A stretch of DNA of 64,000 nucleotides, from positions 3,422,939-3,486,938 of the forward strand of contig NZ_CP157793.1 in the NCBI RefSeq assembly GCF_040110915.1, in the 5' to 3' direction. Under the pieces are notes generated by a model that worked only from the letters and a program-made list of their open reading frames with translations, was not told where the DNA came from and searched no databases. Source of the stretch: Stappia sp. GTDB taxonomy: Bacteria > Pseudomonadota > Alphaproteobacteria > Rhizobiales > Stappiaceae. Shown in pieces: positions 1 to 9,948 of this stretch. Position 1 is the first letter of the stretch. Each line of letters opens with the position of its first letter. Position numbers and translations under genes: made by a program.

Positions 1-1826
1 TGGGCGGTGAAATACGTCAGATGCACCGGCACCGGACGCTCCAGGTTCACCCGCCGCTCGTTGGGACCGAACAGCCGCTGGAGCGCCGCCTTGTCCCACT
101 GCGGGTCGAGCTGCAGCAGCGCGTCGGCGAAGTCGAACGGATCCTGCACACGCACGCAGCCGTGCGAAAAGGCACGGCTCGAGCGGCCGAACAGGCTCTT
201 CGACGGCGTGTCGTGCAGATAGACCGAGTGGCGGTTGGGGAACATGAACTTGATCTTGCCGAGCGCGTTGCCGGCGCCGGGCCGCTGGCGGATGCGCACC
301 GAGCGCAGGTTCACCGACTGCCAGTCGACCGACGCCGGACTGACGACGCGCCCGCCGGCCAGCACCTCGTAGTTGCGCCGCGCCATATATCCGGTTGGAT
401 TGGCCTGGATCGAGGGAAGCAGCTCCTGCGAGGCGATCGAATAGGGCACGTTCCAGTAGGGATTGACGATCAGATGGTCGATCTCGTCGGAGAACACCGG
501 CGTCTGGTTGGACGGCTTGCCCACCACCACGCGCGTTTCGTGCACCACCTCCCCGTCGCGCAGGATGCGCACCTTGAACTCGGGAATGTTCACCTTGACG
601 TGGAAGGCGCCCAGGTCGCGCGGCAGCCAGCGCCAGCGCTCCATGTTGGCGACGATGTCCGACACCGCCATCCCGTCATCGGCAACCGCATTGAGCGCCA
701 GCAGGGTGCGCGGCCCGACGATGCCGTCGGCATGCAGCCCGTTTTCCGTCTGGAAGGCAAGCACCGCCTCCTTGAGCGCGGCATCGAACAACTCCGGATC
801 GACCGTGTCCGCCTGAGGACCGGCCGCCGTGTCGGCAGCAGCCGGGTCCGCAGCCGCCTCGACCGCAGTTGCCTCGGCGGCCTCTTCTGCCGCCGTCGCG
901 TCGTCAGCCGGTGTTTCGGCGGCGGAGGTCTCTGTTTCGCCGGCGTGGACCGCATCGGCGTCCGCAGCCGCGATCCGGGGCGAGCCATCCGCCGGGTCCG
1001 TCGCGTTCACCGGATCCGGCGTGTCCGGCGTCAGGCCGAGCCGATCGCGCAGGATGGCGACGCGCGCGTCGCGCACCCCCTCCTTCAGGATCTTGCCGCC
1101 CGGCACCACCGGCGGCTTGTCCGCCTGCGCGCCGGGGCGGGTCAGCTCCGCAAGCTTGGCCCTCAGCGCCTGAAACCCGGCATGCGGCGGATTGAAACCG
1201 TCCAGCGCTGCGACCGGGTCCGCGCTCACGGCAAGCCGCGCCAGAACCTGCGCCGGGTCGGGACGCTCCGGCTTGGCGGTGATGTATTTCGACAGGCTCG
1301 ACGGCGCGATGCGGCCGGCCTGCGCATGGTCGGCATAGGCGACCAGCGCCGCCGAAAGGGCTCGCTCGAAGCGCGCCGCCTTGCGCGCATCGAACCGGCC
1401 GACCATGCCCGCGAGATCCTCCGGCAGCGCATAGTCCCGCGGCTTCAGACCGTCGCGCGCGGCCTGCTCGAGCCGCCCGATCAGGCGGTAGGCGGCAAGT
1501 GTCGGCGCGCCGTCACGCACCCAGACCGGGTCGAAGGCCCGCGTTTCATAAAAACTTGCAAGCGCCTCGACACGTTCGGGCGTGAGGGTGCCGCGTGCCG
1601 CATCCGGATCGTCCCGGCCCGTCCTTTGCGTGAGGAGCGCGCGCAGCTCCGTGTTTTCCAGCGGCGCGGCCGGCGCCGTGGCGGCCGCCGTCTCCGCCGC
1701 GTCGGCCTGCGTCGCGGCGAGGGCCGCCGGCATCACGTTCGTCGCGGCCAGCAGGGCGGCGGCGCACAGCAGCGCGCAGCGGCGGCCGGCGCGATGCGGG
1801 CGGAACGGAGCGGAGAAGAGGCGCAT
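1..1826 (-). CDS. L,D-transpeptidase with peptidoglycan-binding domain (YcbB/LdtD-like), 3' end outside window
   Basis: Periplasmic enzyme expected to form 3-3 cross-links in peptidoglycan or attach proteins to it. The frame is open from the ATG at 1826 to the left edge (608 residues visible). An N-terminal hydrophobic segment ending near ALAA looks like a signal peptide. A long Ala/Asp/Glu-rich low-complexity linker (roughly residues 285-335) precedes a PG-binding_1 segment (AFQTENGLHADGIVGPRT). The YkuD catalytic domain follows, with the motif SHGCVRV; its His is residue 555 and its nucleophile Cys is residue 557. The domain order and length fit the YcbB-like family. The C-terminus lies outside the window. 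An AGGA sits about 10 bases before the start. The sigma-54-type regulator gene lies 126 bases upstream on the same strand. Function by family; no regulation visible. Confidence 0.9.
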   Translation of the reverse strand, partial: MRLFSAPFRPHRAGRRCALLCAAALLAATNVMPAALAATQADAAETAAATAPAAPLENTELRALLTQRTGRDDPDAARGTLTPERVEALASFYETRAFDPVWVRDGAPTLAAYRLIGRLEQAARDGLKPRDYALPEDLAGMVGRFDARKAARFERALSAALVAYADHAQAGRIAPSSLSKYITAKPERPDPAQVLARLAVSADPVAALDGFNPPHAGFQALRAKLAELTRPGAQADKPPVVPGGKILKEGVRDARVAILRDRLGLTPDTPDPVNATDPADGSPRIAAADADAVHAGETETSAAETPADDATAAEEAAEATAVEAAADPAAADTAAGPQADTVDPELFDAALKEAVLAFQTENGLHADGIVGPRTLLALNAVADDGMAVSDIVANMERWRWLPRDLGAFHVKVNIPEFKVRILRDGEVVHETRVVVGKPSNQTPVFSDEIDHLIVNPYWNVPYSIASQELLPSIQANPTGYMARRNYEVLAGGRVVSPASVDWQSVNLRSVRIRQRPGAGNALGKIKFMFPNRHSVYLHDTPSKSLFGRSSRAFSHGCVRVQDPFDFADALLQLDPQWDKAALQRLFGPNERRVNLERPVPVHLTYFTA

Positions 1827-1952
1827 GACCGACGAATCCTGTTGTTCGGGGCCCCGCACCCGTCGCGGAGCCGCCGTCGAAAGCTAAGCTGCTCATGGTT
1901 AACAAGACCCGAGCGCGCCGGCTTTGCAAGTCACGCGCCGGTGAAAGACCCG

Positions 1953-3587
1953 CTATTCGGCCGCCTCGCGGTCGTCTGTTGCATCGAGGTCATAGTCTTT
2001 CAGCTTGCGGTAGAGCGTGGAGCGGCCGATCGACAGACGGCGCGCCACCTCCGTCATGCGCCCGCCGTAGTGCTCGATGGCCGCACGAATCATGTCCGCC
2101 TCCACCGCCTCCAGCGAACGGATGTGACCGCGATCGTCGAGACAGCGCAGAAATCCGAAAGGCGCGGGATCGCCCGCGTCGTCATCCTGCGCGGACGCAT
2201 CCGTCCCGCGCGCCGCGTCGTCGAACAGAGACGCCTCGTCGGGGCTCTCGTCAGGGCTCTCGTCGGGGGCCTCGTCGCGCTCCCGCACCGTCGCGCTCTC
2301 CGCTTGCGGCTGTGCCGGGACGGCCGGGCCCGGGATCCCGGGCGAAGGAGCGCTGTGCGGACCGCGCGAGCCCGCTCGTGCCTCCGCGCCGCCGAGACTG
2401 GCGACAACCTGCGGAAAATCGTCGACGCTCAGGTGATCGCCCTCGCACAGCACCACCGCGCGGAACACCGCGTTTTCCAGCTGCCGGATGTTGCCCGGCC
2501 AGTCGTAGCGCGTCAGAAGCGCGATGGCGTCCGGCGCGACGGAGGTAATGTGCGGCCGCCCCTCCTCCGCCGCGAAACGCGCCAGGAAATGGCGCACGAG
2601 GTCGGGAATGTCCTCGCGCCGGTCGCGCAAGGGGGGCAGCCAGATCGGGAAGACGTTGAGGCGGTAGTAGAGATCCTCGCGGAAGCGCCCGTCCTTGACC
2701 AGATCGATCAGCCGCCGGTTGGTCGCCGAGATCAGGCGGAAATCGGTCTTCACCGGGCGCTTGGCGCCGATCGGGTCGATCTCCCCCTCCTGCAGGGCGC
2801 GCAGCAGCTTCACCTGGATGTCGGGCGACAGCTCGCCCACCTCGTCGAGGAACAGCGTGCCGCCATGGGCTTCCTGAAACTTGCCGACGTGCTTGTCGAC
2901 GGCGCCGGTGAAGGCGCCCTTCTCGTGACCGAACAGGATCGATTCCACCAGGTGCTCGGGGATCGCGCCGCAATTGACGGTGACGAAGGACCTGGCCCGG
3001 CGTTCGCTGGTGCCCTGGATGGCGCGGGCGATCAGTTCCTTGCCCACCCCCGATTCGCCCTCGATGAGGATCGGGATCTGCGAATTGGCCGCCCGCCGGC
3101 CGATGCGGATCACCCGCTCCATCGCCTCCGAGCGGGTGACGATGTCGTCGAAGGAGAAGGTCCCGCTGGTCTGCTTGTGGATGCGCGAGATCTCGCCTTC
3201 CAGCGCCGACATCTTCATGAAGGTGCGGATCGCCACTTCCAGGCGCTCGGGCGCCACCGGCTTGACCACGAAGTCCTGTGCCCCGGCGCGGATCGCGTTG
3301 ACCGCCGCATCGATGCCCGCATGCGCCGTCTGGACGATGATCGGGATCGTGGATTTCTTTTCGCGCAGGCGGGCGATCACGCCCATGCCGTCGAGTTCGG
3401 GCATGACCAGATCGAGGATCAGCAGGTCGATCTCCGCACCGTCGGGGCCGCAGAGCAGCGCCACCGCCTCCGCGCCGTTCTCGACCGTGCGTGCGCGATA
3501 GCCGAAACGGGTGACCGCCGCCTCCAGAAGCCGGCGCTGGACCGGATCGTCGTCGGCGATGAGAATGCGTCCGCTGGGGGGAATCAT
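1953..3587 (-). CDS. Sigma-54-dependent response regulator (receiver, AAA+, Fis-type HTH)
   Basis: An NtrC-type activator of 544 residues. The receiver domain occupies residues 1-120, with acidic DDD near 12-14 and the phosphoacceptor Asp59 (LILDLVMP). The AAA+ domain has Walker A GESGVGKE at 177-184 and GAFTGA, the sigma-54 contact loop, at 224-229. Walker B (GTLFLDEVGE) follows. A long acidic, repetitive linker (DESPDESPDE) leads to a C-terminal Fis-type helix-turn-helix (EVARRLSIGRSTLYRKLKDY). All parts needed for phosphorylation-gated sigma-54 activation are present. No histidine kinase is adjacent, so its partner is unknown. It is divergent from the pepF-like gene and lies just upstream of the L,D-transpeptidase; envelope control is an inference from context only. 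Confidence 0.9.
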   Translation of the reverse strand: MIPPSGRILIADDDPVQRRLLEAAVTRFGYRARTVENGAEAVALLCGPDGAEIDLLILDLVMPELDGMGVIARLREKKSTIPIIVQTAHAGIDAAVNAIRAGAQDFVVKPVAPERLEVAIRTFMKMSALEGEISRIHKQTSGTFSFDDIVTRSEAMERVIRIGRRAANSQIPILIEGESGVGKELIARAIQGTSERRARSFVTVNCGAIPEHLVESILFGHEKGAFTGAVDKHVGKFQEAHGGTLFLDEVGELSPDIQVKLLRALQEGEIDPIGAKRPVKTDFRLISATNRRLIDLVKDGRFREDLYYRLNVFPIWLPPLRDRREDIPDLVRHFLARFAAEEGRPHITSVAPDAIALLTRYDWPGNIRQLENAVFRAVVLCEGDHLSVDDFPQVVASLGGAEARAGSRGPHSAPSPGIPGPAVPAQPQAESATVRERDEAPDESPDESPDEASLFDDAARGTDASAQDDDAGDPAPFGFLRCLDDRGHIRSLEAVEADMIRAAIEHYGGRMTEVARRLSIGRSTLYRKLKDYDLDATDDREAAE

Positions 3588-3810
3588 GCCGGGTCGGGAC
3601 CTCTTGGCGTTCGACCTGTTTCAATTCGGGTCACGCTAGCCTTGCGGCAGTTAACAAACCGTCCATGTCCCGATGCCCGCCTGGCGGACACGAGGGCCCT
3701 TGCGGGACGGGCCACACTGTCCAAGATAGAAGCACGACGACACACGCGCCGACCTTGCGCGCCGCGTTCCCTGCGCCACGGACATTGTCCACACGATTGC
3801 CGGAGCCCGA

Positions 3811-5676
3811 ATGACGTATCAAAGCCTCCCTCTCGCCCACCACATCGCCGCGCGCGGACCGGCCCATGCCCCGGCCTCCGCGGGCGCGGCCCCGGACACC
3901 GATCTGGGCCCCCTGCCGGAATGGAACCTCGCCGATCTCTATCCCGCCCATGACGCGCCGGCGCTTGCCGAGGATCTGGCGCGCGCGGCCCGCGAGGCCG
4001 AGGCCTTCGAGACGCGCTACAAGGGCAAGCTGGAGGAAATGGCGAAACGCTCCGGCGCGGAGCTGGCCGCAGCGATCCGCGAGATGGAGGCGCTCGACGA
4101 CCTGATGGGACGGATCGGCTCCTTCGCCGGCCTGTTCTACACCGAGGACACCACCGACCCCGTCCGGCAGAAGTTCTACGGCGACATCAACGAGAAGCTG
4201 ACGACGGCCAGCACGCATCTGCTCTTCTTCACGCTGGAGCTGAACCGCATCGACGACGCGGTGCTCGACGCCGCCGCCGACGATCCGGCGCTCGGCCACT
4301 ACCGCCCGTGGCTCGACGACATCCGCAAGGCGCGCCCCTATCAGCTCGAGGACCGCATCGAGCAGCTCTTTCACGAAAAGTCGGTGAGCGGCGCCGCCGC
4401 CTGGAACCGGCTGTTCGACGAGACGATGGCCGGCCTTCGCTTCGACGTGAAGGGCGAGCGGCTGCCGCTCGAACCGACGCTGACCTTGCTGCAGGACGCG
4501 GACGGCGCGACCCGCAGGCAGGCGGCCGAAGCGCTGGGGGCGACCTTCAAGGAGAACCTCTCCACCTTCACGCTGATCACCAACACGCTGGCCAAGGACA
4601 AGGAGATCTCCGACCGCTGGCGCGGCTTTGAGGACATCGCCGACAGCCGCCACCTCGCCAACCGGGTGGAACGCGAGGTGGTCGACGCGCTGGTCGCCGC
4701 CGTGCGCGATGCCTATCCCAAGCTGTCGCACCGCTACTATGGCATGAAGGCGCGCTGGTTCGGTTCCGATACGCTCGACTACTGGGACCGCAACGCGCCG
4801 CTGCCCTTGGCCGACACGCGCAAGATCCCCTGGACGGAGGCCCGCGATCTGGTGCTCGGCGCCTATGGTCGCTTCTCGCCGAAGATGGCCGAGATCGCCG
4901 GCGACTTCTTTTCGAAGAACTGGATCGACGCCCCGGCCCGCCCGGGCAAGGCGCCGGGCGCCTTCGCCCATCCCACGGTGCCGAGCGCCCACCCTTACGT
5001 GCTGGTGAACTACCAGGGCCGCACCCGCGACGTGATGACGCTCGCGCATGAGCTCGGCCACGGCGTGCATCAGGTGCTGGCCGCGCCGAACGGCGCGCTG
5101 ATGGCCCCGACCCCGCTGACGCTGGCCGAGACCGCGAGCGTCTTCGGCGAGATGCTGACCTTCAAGACGCTGTTGGCGGAGGCCGAAACGGCGGAGAAAC
5201 GCAAGATCCTGCTGGCCGGCAAGGTCGAGGACATGCTCAACACGGTGGTGCGCCAGATCGCCTTCTACACCTTCGAGCGCAAGGTGCATGCCGCGCGGCG
5301 CGAGGGCGAACTGACCGCCGACCAGCTGTGCGAGCTGTGGATGTCGGTGCAGGGCGAGAGCCTCGGCCCGGCGGTGCGCTTCGGCCCGGGCTACGAGACC
5401 TTCTGGACCTACATTCCGCATTTCATCCATTCGCCCTTCTACGTCTATGCCTATGCCTTCGGCGATTGCCTGGTGAACTCGCTCTACGCGGTCTATGAGG
5501 ACGCGGAAGAGGGCTTCCAGGACAAGTATTTCGCCATGCTGGCGGCCGGCGGCACCAAGCACCATTCGGAGCTGCTGGCGCCCTTCGGGCTCGACGCGAC
5601 GGACCCCGCCTTCTGGCACAAGGGCCTGTCGGTCATCTCCGGCTTCATCGACGAGATCGACCGTATGGACGGCTGA
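3811..5676 (+). CDS. pepF: M3 family oligoendopeptidase F
   Basis: Cytoplasmic zinc metallopeptidase that cleaves short peptides. The protein is 621 residues, the usual size for the alphaproteobacterial PepF/M3 family. The zinc-binding motif HELGH is at residues 413-417 (TLAHELGHGVHQ), and the third ligand Glu is expected in the following LAETASVFGE stretch. The N-terminal half is the helical oligopeptidase F domain. There is no signal peptide; the first 30 residues are Ala/Pro-rich. The ATG at 3811 is preceded by only a weak ribosome-binding site. The DUF3445 gene begins 11 bases after the stop, so the two are probably co-transcribed. Its promoter must lie in the 223-base divergent interval shared with the sigma-54 regulator. 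Confidence 0.93.
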   Translation: MTYQSLPLAHHIAARGPAHAPASAGAAPDTDLGPLPEWNLADLYPAHDAPALAEDLARAAREAEAFETRYKGKLEEMAKRSGAELAAAIREMEALDDLMGRIGSFAGLFYTEDTTDPVRQKFYGDINEKLTTASTHLLFFTLELNRIDDAVLDAAADDPALGHYRPWLDDIRKARPYQLEDRIEQLFHEKSVSGAAAWNRLFDETMAGLRFDVKGERLPLEPTLTLLQDADGATRRQAAEALGATFKENLSTFTLITNTLAKDKEISDRWRGFEDIADSRHLANRVEREVVDALVAAVRDAYPKLSHRYYGMKARWFGSDTLDYWDRNAPLPLADTRKIPWTEARDLVLGAYGRFSPKMAEIAGDFFSKNWIDAPARPGKAPGAFAHPTVPSAHPYVLVNYQGRTRDVMTLAHELGHGVHQVLAAPNGALMAPTPLTLAETASVFGEMLTFKTLLAEAETAEKRKILLAGKVEDMLNTVVRQIAFYTFERKVHAARREGELTADQLCELWMSVQGESLGPAVRFGPGYETFWTYIPHFIHSPFYVYAYAFGDCLVNSLYAVYEDAEEGFQDKYFAMLAAGGTKHHSELLAPFGLDATDPAFWHKGLSVISGFIDEIDRMDG

Positions 5677-5687
5677 CGGGACGGGGC

Positions 5688-6659
5688 ATGAGCGAAACGC
5701 GCGACCGGATCGACATCGCTGCCGAGGGCCCGCCCTTCCGTCACACTCCCTACGACGGATCGGCGCGGCCCTTCACGGTCGGTCTCGCCCCGCTCGATCC
5801 GGCGGAGTGGATCGAACCGGACGCACATTTCGCCCGGCACATGGCCGAGAAGGACCGGCTGCTCGCCGGCGGCACCGACGTGCCGGTCTTTCTCGCCGAA
5901 GAGGGCACGCAAGACGCCCAGCGCGAGGTGCTGGACATGCTCCTCGCCTATCTGCCGGACCGCTTTCCCGATCTCTATGTGCGCGATGGCGACACGATCC
6001 GGCTGACCGCGACGGGGCGCAGCTACCCTGCCGGCGATATCGCGGATGCACCGCTGCTCTTGGCCGCGCGCCTCGTGCAGGAAGATCTCGTCCTGATGCG
6101 AAAGGGCGCGGACGGCTACCGGATCGCGGCGGCGGTGCTGTGCTTTCCCTCGTCCTGGTCGCTCGCCGAGAAATTCGGCCGGTCGATGCACGACATCCAT
6201 ACCGCCGTGCCCGGCTTCAACGACGGACGCATGGGCCCGATGGTCGCGCGCATCTTCGACAATCTCGCCGTCGAGCGCCCGTCCTGGCGGCTCAACTGGT
6301 CGCTCTATTCCGACGCCGAGCTGCACCACCCGCACCCCAAGACGCTCGACGCCTCCGCCACCGACCCGCACCGGGTGAACGCCGACGCGCTGGAGACGGC
6401 GAACGATCCGACCGGCGGCCTGCATGTGCGGGTGGAGCGCCAGACCCTGCGCCGACTGCCCGCGAGCGGCGATATCCTCTTCACCATCAAGGTCCACCAC
6501 GACCCGGTCGCCGCCTTCGCGGCGCATCCCGACGGCGCGCGGCTCGCCGCCGGTCTGCGCGATCAGCTGCTCGCGCTCGACGCCGATCAGCTCGCCTACA
6601 AGGGGCTGACCGGCGCGCGGGACCGGGTCGCGGCCCTTCTGGGCGCGCTGGCCGGATGA
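5688..6659 (+). CDS. DUF3445 haem-dependent oxidative N-demethylase family protein
   Basis: Protein of 323 residues with the family's characteristic blocks: an N-terminal P-F-T-V-G-L-x-P-L-D motif, the central block VLCFPSSWSLAEKFGRSMHDIH, the block LNWSLYSDAELHHP, and the R-Q-T-L-R-R-L-P / ILFTIKVHHDP block near the C-terminus. Members studied elsewhere resemble the alpha subunit of a haem-dependent dimethylamine monooxygenase. The other subunits of that complex are not seen here, so the substrate in this organism is unknown. It starts 11 bases after pepF and is probably in the same transcript. No signal peptide, so cytosolic. Confidence 0.85.
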   Translation: MSETRDRIDIAAEGPPFRHTPYDGSARPFTVGLAPLDPAEWIEPDAHFARHMAEKDRLLAGGTDVPVFLAEEGTQDAQREVLDMLLAYLPDRFPDLYVRDGDTIRLTATGRSYPAGDIADAPLLLAARLVQEDLVLMRKGADGYRIAAAVLCFPSSWSLAEKFGRSMHDIHTAVPGFNDGRMGPMVARIFDNLAVERPSWRLNWSLYSDAELHHPHPKTLDASATDPHRVNADALETANDPTGGLHVRVERQTLRRLPASGDILFTIKVHHDPVAAFAAHPDGARLAAGLRDQLLALDADQLAYKGLTGARDRVAALLGALAG

Positions 6660-6848
6660 CCCCGCCGCGCCCCGGAACGCACCGCCGCGACCCTGCGTCA
6701 CCCCTGCCGCCCCTGCTCCCGGCGCGGCGATCCGCTATAGTCGTCCCGACGTAAACGGGGCGACCGGAGCGGGCGCGACCCGCCTGCCGCACACCCCACG
6801 CCGTTCGCCCCACGCCCTTGACGCACGCCTCAGACAGGACCCGCCGCC

Positions 6849-8234
6849 ATGTCGACATCCCCGCCACGCGACCGCGAGAAGAACCGGGCCTCCGCCCGCT
6901 TCGGGCGCTATGCCCGCGTCGGCGCCAACATGAGCGGCATCGCCGCCAAGCTCGCCGGCGCGCGCGTCTTCGGCTTCGAGGTCGACAACGAGAAGCAGGC
7001 GGCGGAGCTCGCCGCCGCCCTTGGCGGCCTCAAGGGACCGTTGATGAAGGTGGCGCAGCTGCTGTCCACCATTCCCGACGCCATCCCGCCGGAATATGCC
7101 GCCGAACTGGCGCAATTGCAGTCGGATGCGCCGCCCATGGGCTGGGCCTTCGTCAAGCGGCGCATGTCGGCGGAGCTCGGCCGCGACTGGCAGTCCCGCT
7201 TCCAGGACTTCGACAAGACGCCCGCGGCCGCCGCCTCGCTCGGCCAGGTGCATCGGGCCACCTCGCTGGAGGGCGCGCCGCTCGCCTGCAAGCTGCAGTA
7301 CCCGGACATGGCCTCGGCCGTGGAAGCGGATCTGAAACAGCTCGCCTGGCTGTTTTCCGTGCATCGGCGGATGCGCCCGGCCATCGACACCCGGGAGATC
7401 GCGGTGGAGATCGGCGAGCGCGTGCGCGAGGAACTCGACTACGCCCGGGAGGCGCGCCACACCTGCGCCTATCGCACGATCTTCGCCGACGAGCCGCGCA
7501 TCCGCGTGCCGCATGTCCACGACGACCTGTCGACCGGGCGGCTCTTGACGATGGGCTGGCTGCAAGGCGCGCCGCTGCTGAGCTACAAGGAGCACCCGCT
7601 GGAGGACCGCAACCGGCTGGCGGAGGTGATGTTCCGCGCCTGGTGGCACCCTTTCAGCCACTACGGGATGATCCACGGCGATCCGCATCTGGGCAATTAC
7701 ACGGTCTTCGAGGAAGACGGCGACGCGCGCGGCGGGACACCGGCGGGGATCAATCTGCTCGACTACGGCTGCATCCGCGTCTTCCCGCCGGAATTCGTCG
7801 CAGGCGTTGTCGATCTCTACCGCGGGCTGCTTTCCGACGACGACGCGCTGATCGTTTCGGCCTATGAGCGCTGGGGCTTCAAGGGGCTGACGAAGGAGCT
7901 GATCGAGATCCTCAACATCTGGGCGCGCTTCATCTACGACCCGCTCCTGAGCGACCGGGTGCGCTCCATCGCCGACGGCGTCAAACCGGCCGAATACGGG
8001 CGCCGCGAGGCCTTCCGCGTGCATCAGGCGCTGAAGGAAAAGGGCCCGGTCACCGTGCCGCGCGAATTCGTGTTCATGGACCGCGCCGCGATCGGCCTTG
8101 GCGGCGTCTTTCTGCATCTGCGCGCCGAGTTGAACTTCTACCGCCTGTTCAACGAGCAGATCGAGAATTTCGAGACGAGCACGGTCGCGCGCCGCCAGTC
8201 GGACGTGCTGGGTGCCGCGGGGCTGGCGGCCTGA
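6849..8234 (+). CDS. ABC1/UbiB-family atypical kinase
   Basis: Protein of 461 residues with an atypical protein-kinase fold, related to UbiB/ADCK proteins that support quinone or lipid metabolism. Visible motifs are KVAQ (the KxGQ-type signature, with Ala in place of Gly) in the N-terminal extension, an Ala-rich loop AAAASLGQVH in place of the glycine loop, the catalytic Lys in ACKLQYP, the catalytic loop IHGDPHLGNY, and LLDYGC as the metal-binding DFG equivalent. The Ala-rich loop and KxGQ-like motif place it with ABC1 proteins rather than ordinary kinases. No C-terminal membrane segments as in E. coli UbiB are obvious, so I would not call it ubiB. It lies 190 bases after the DUF3445 gene. 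Confidence 0.85.
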   Translation: MSTSPPRDREKNRASARFGRYARVGANMSGIAAKLAGARVFGFEVDNEKQAAELAAALGGLKGPLMKVAQLLSTIPDAIPPEYAAELAQLQSDAPPMGWAFVKRRMSAELGRDWQSRFQDFDKTPAAAASLGQVHRATSLEGAPLACKLQYPDMASAVEADLKQLAWLFSVHRRMRPAIDTREIAVEIGERVREELDYAREARHTCAYRTIFADEPRIRVPHVHDDLSTGRLLTMGWLQGAPLLSYKEHPLEDRNRLAEVMFRAWWHPFSHYGMIHGDPHLGNYTVFEEDGDARGGTPAGINLLDYGCIRVFPPEFVAGVVDLYRGLLSDDDALIVSAYERWGFKGLTKELIEILNIWARFIYDPLLSDRVRSIADGVKPAEYGRREAFRVHQALKEKGPVTVPREFVFMDRAAIGLGGVFLHLRAELNFYRLFNEQIENFETSTVARRQSDVLGAAGLAA

Positions 8235-8422
8235 GGCTGGCGCGGGGGGCGGTACGGGCCGCTTCGCCCGCGGGCGCGCCGCGCGGCCCGCGCGTCATCG
8301 CCGGGCATGACAAATCGCACCTCCCGTCGGCGCGAACGCTGCGAAACTGCGCGTTGCCGAGACGGGCTTAGCTGATATAAGTACGCGAAACTGAGTATCC
8401 GAGCCACCGTAGAGGGGGAGCC

Positions 8423-8707
8423 ATGTCTGACCAGTCACTTCCGAGCATGGATTATGCCGAGCACGAGCGCACCTATGCCGGCTTCATCAATGTTTCCAAG
8501 ATCGGCATCGTCGCCGCCATCAACGTGATGCTGTGCCTTATCCTGTTCGCCTTCGGCGGCGGAGCGGGCGGTTTCTTCGGCGCGGTGCTGCTGTTCCTGA
8601 CCATCCTCGTCGGCGGCATCGGCCTGTTCATGGGCGAGCGCGGCTGGATCCCGTCCACCGGCGTGACCGTGCTGGCCGGCCTCGTCGCCATTCTGACGGC
8701 CACTTGA
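8423..8707 (+). CDS. aa3-type cytochrome c oxidase subunit IV
   Basis: Small membrane protein of 94 residues that associates with the bacterial aa3 cytochrome c oxidase. The N-terminus holds the family signature MDYAEHERTYAGF, followed by a hydrophobic helix (IGIVAAINVMLCLILFAFG). Two more hydrophobic stretches follow, so this member is longer than the single-helix version described in Paracoccus. A strong ribosome-binding site (AGAGGGGGAG) lies just before the ATG. The genes for the large oxidase subunits are not in the window. The transhydrogenase operon starts 91 bases downstream, a conserved neighbourhood in alphaproteobacteria. Role by family membership. Confidence 0.85.
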   Translation: MSDQSLPSMDYAEHERTYAGFINVSKIGIVAAINVMLCLILFAFGGGAGGFFGAVLLFLTILVGGIGLFMGERGWIPSTGVTVLAGLVAILTAT

Positions 8708-8798
8708 TCCGGACGATCGCGACGGATTTCACCCGTCCCCGAGACAGCGCATGTAACCGCGCAAGACGCAGCGAATTCCGACCGGGAGGAGACAGTTC

Positions 8799-9938
8799 AT
8801 GAAACTCGCAGTGCCCCGCGAGAGCGAGGCAGGAGAATCGCGTGTCGCCGCCACGCCCGACACCGTCAAGAAATTCGTGGCGCTCGGTTTCGACGTCGCC
8901 GTCGAAAAGGGGGCGGGTCAGCTCTCGCGCCTGCTCGACGCCGATTACGAAGCCGCCGGCGCGACGATCGCCGCCGACGCCAAGACCGCCATGGCCGACG
9001 CCGATGTCGTGCTCAAGGTGCGCCGTCCCAACGACGATGAGCTCAAGCTGATCAAGAAGGGCGCGCTGGTCATCGGATCCATGGACCCTTACGGCCACGA
9101 GGACGCGGTCAAGGCCATGGGCGCGGCCGGCATCTCCGCCTTCGCGATGGAGTTCATGCCGCGCATCACCCGCGCCCAGGTCATGGACGTCCTGTCCTCC
9201 CAGGCGAACCTCGCCGGCTATCAGGCGGTGATCGACGCGGCCGGGGAATACGACCGGGCCATGCCGATGATGATGACGGCGGCCGGCACGGTTCCGGCCG
9301 CGCGCGTCTTCGTCATGGGCGCCGGCGTCGCCGGCCTACAGGCGATCGCCACCGCGCGCCGTCTCGGCGCGGTCGTCACCGCCACCGACGTGCGTCCGGC
9401 CGCCAAGGAACAGGTCGAATCGCTCGGCGCCAAGTTCATCGCGGTGGAGGACGAGGAGTTCAAGCAGGCGGAAACCGCCGGCGGCTACGCCAAGGAAATG
9501 TCGGACGAGTACAAGAAGAAGCAGGCCGAACTGGTCGCGTCCCACATCGCCAAGCAGGACATCGTCATCACAACGGCGCTGATCCCCGGCCGCCCCGCGC
9601 CCAGGCTCATCAACAAGGACATGGTCGCCTCGATGAAGCCGGGCTCGGTGATCGTCGATCTCGCGGTCGAGCGCGGCGGCAACGTGGAGGGGGCCAAGCC
9701 CGGCAAGATCGCCAAGGCGGGCGAGGTGAAGATCATCGGTCACCTCAACGTCTCCGGGCGCATCGCGGCCTCCGCGTCGCTGCTCTACGCCAAGAACCTC
9801 GCGGCCTTCCTGGAGACCATGGTCGACAAGGAGGCCAAGGCGCTCAAGGTCAACTGGGACGACGAGCTGGTGAAGGCCACCGTCCTGACCCGCGACGGCC
9901 AGGTGGTGCACCCGGCCTTCGCGCCGGAAACCGAATAA
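8799..9938 (+). CDS. pntAA: NAD(P) transhydrogenase subunit alpha part 1 (NAD-binding domain I)
   Basis: NAD(H)-binding soluble domain of the proton-translocating transhydrogenase, which couples hydride transfer from NADH to NADP+ to proton entry. The 379-residue protein has the AlaDh/PNT N-terminal fold ([21 protein letters not shown]) and a Rossmann motif [20 protein letters not shown] followed by an acidic residue in TDVRP. The mobile-loop region near [16 protein letters not shown] is present. A strong GGAGGA ribosome-binding site precedes the ATG. It is the first gene of three, with 10- and 13-base gaps, in the split-alpha arrangement usual in alphaproteobacteria. Confidence 0.95.
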   Translation: MKLAVPRESEAGESRVAATPDTVKKFVALGFDVAVEKGAGQLSRLLDADYEAAGATIAADAKTAMADADVVLKVRRPNDDELKLIKKGALVIGSMDPYGHEDAVKAMGAAGISAFAMEFMPRITRAQVMDVLSSQANLAGYQAVIDAAGEYDRAMPMMMTAAGTVPAARVFVMGAGVAGLQAIATARRLGAVVTATDVRPAAKEQVESLGAKFIAVEDEEFKQAETAGGYAKEMSDEYKKKQAELVASHIAKQDIVITTALIPGRPAPRLINKDMVASMKPGSVIVDLAVERGGNVEGAKPGKIAKAGEVKIIGHLNVSGRIAASASLLYAKNLAAFLETMVDKEAKALKVNWDDELVKATVLTRDGQVVHPAFAPETE

Positions 9939-9948
9939 GGGGGCCCCA

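Noticed and set aside
21..3953. 1310-residue open frame on the plus strand
   Set aside because: It runs antisense to the L,D-transpeptidase and sigma-54 regulator genes, both of which have clear motifs. Composition is typical of a shadow frame.
3631..5619. 662-residue minus-strand frame
   Set aside because: Antisense to pepF, whose HELGH motif and length are certain.
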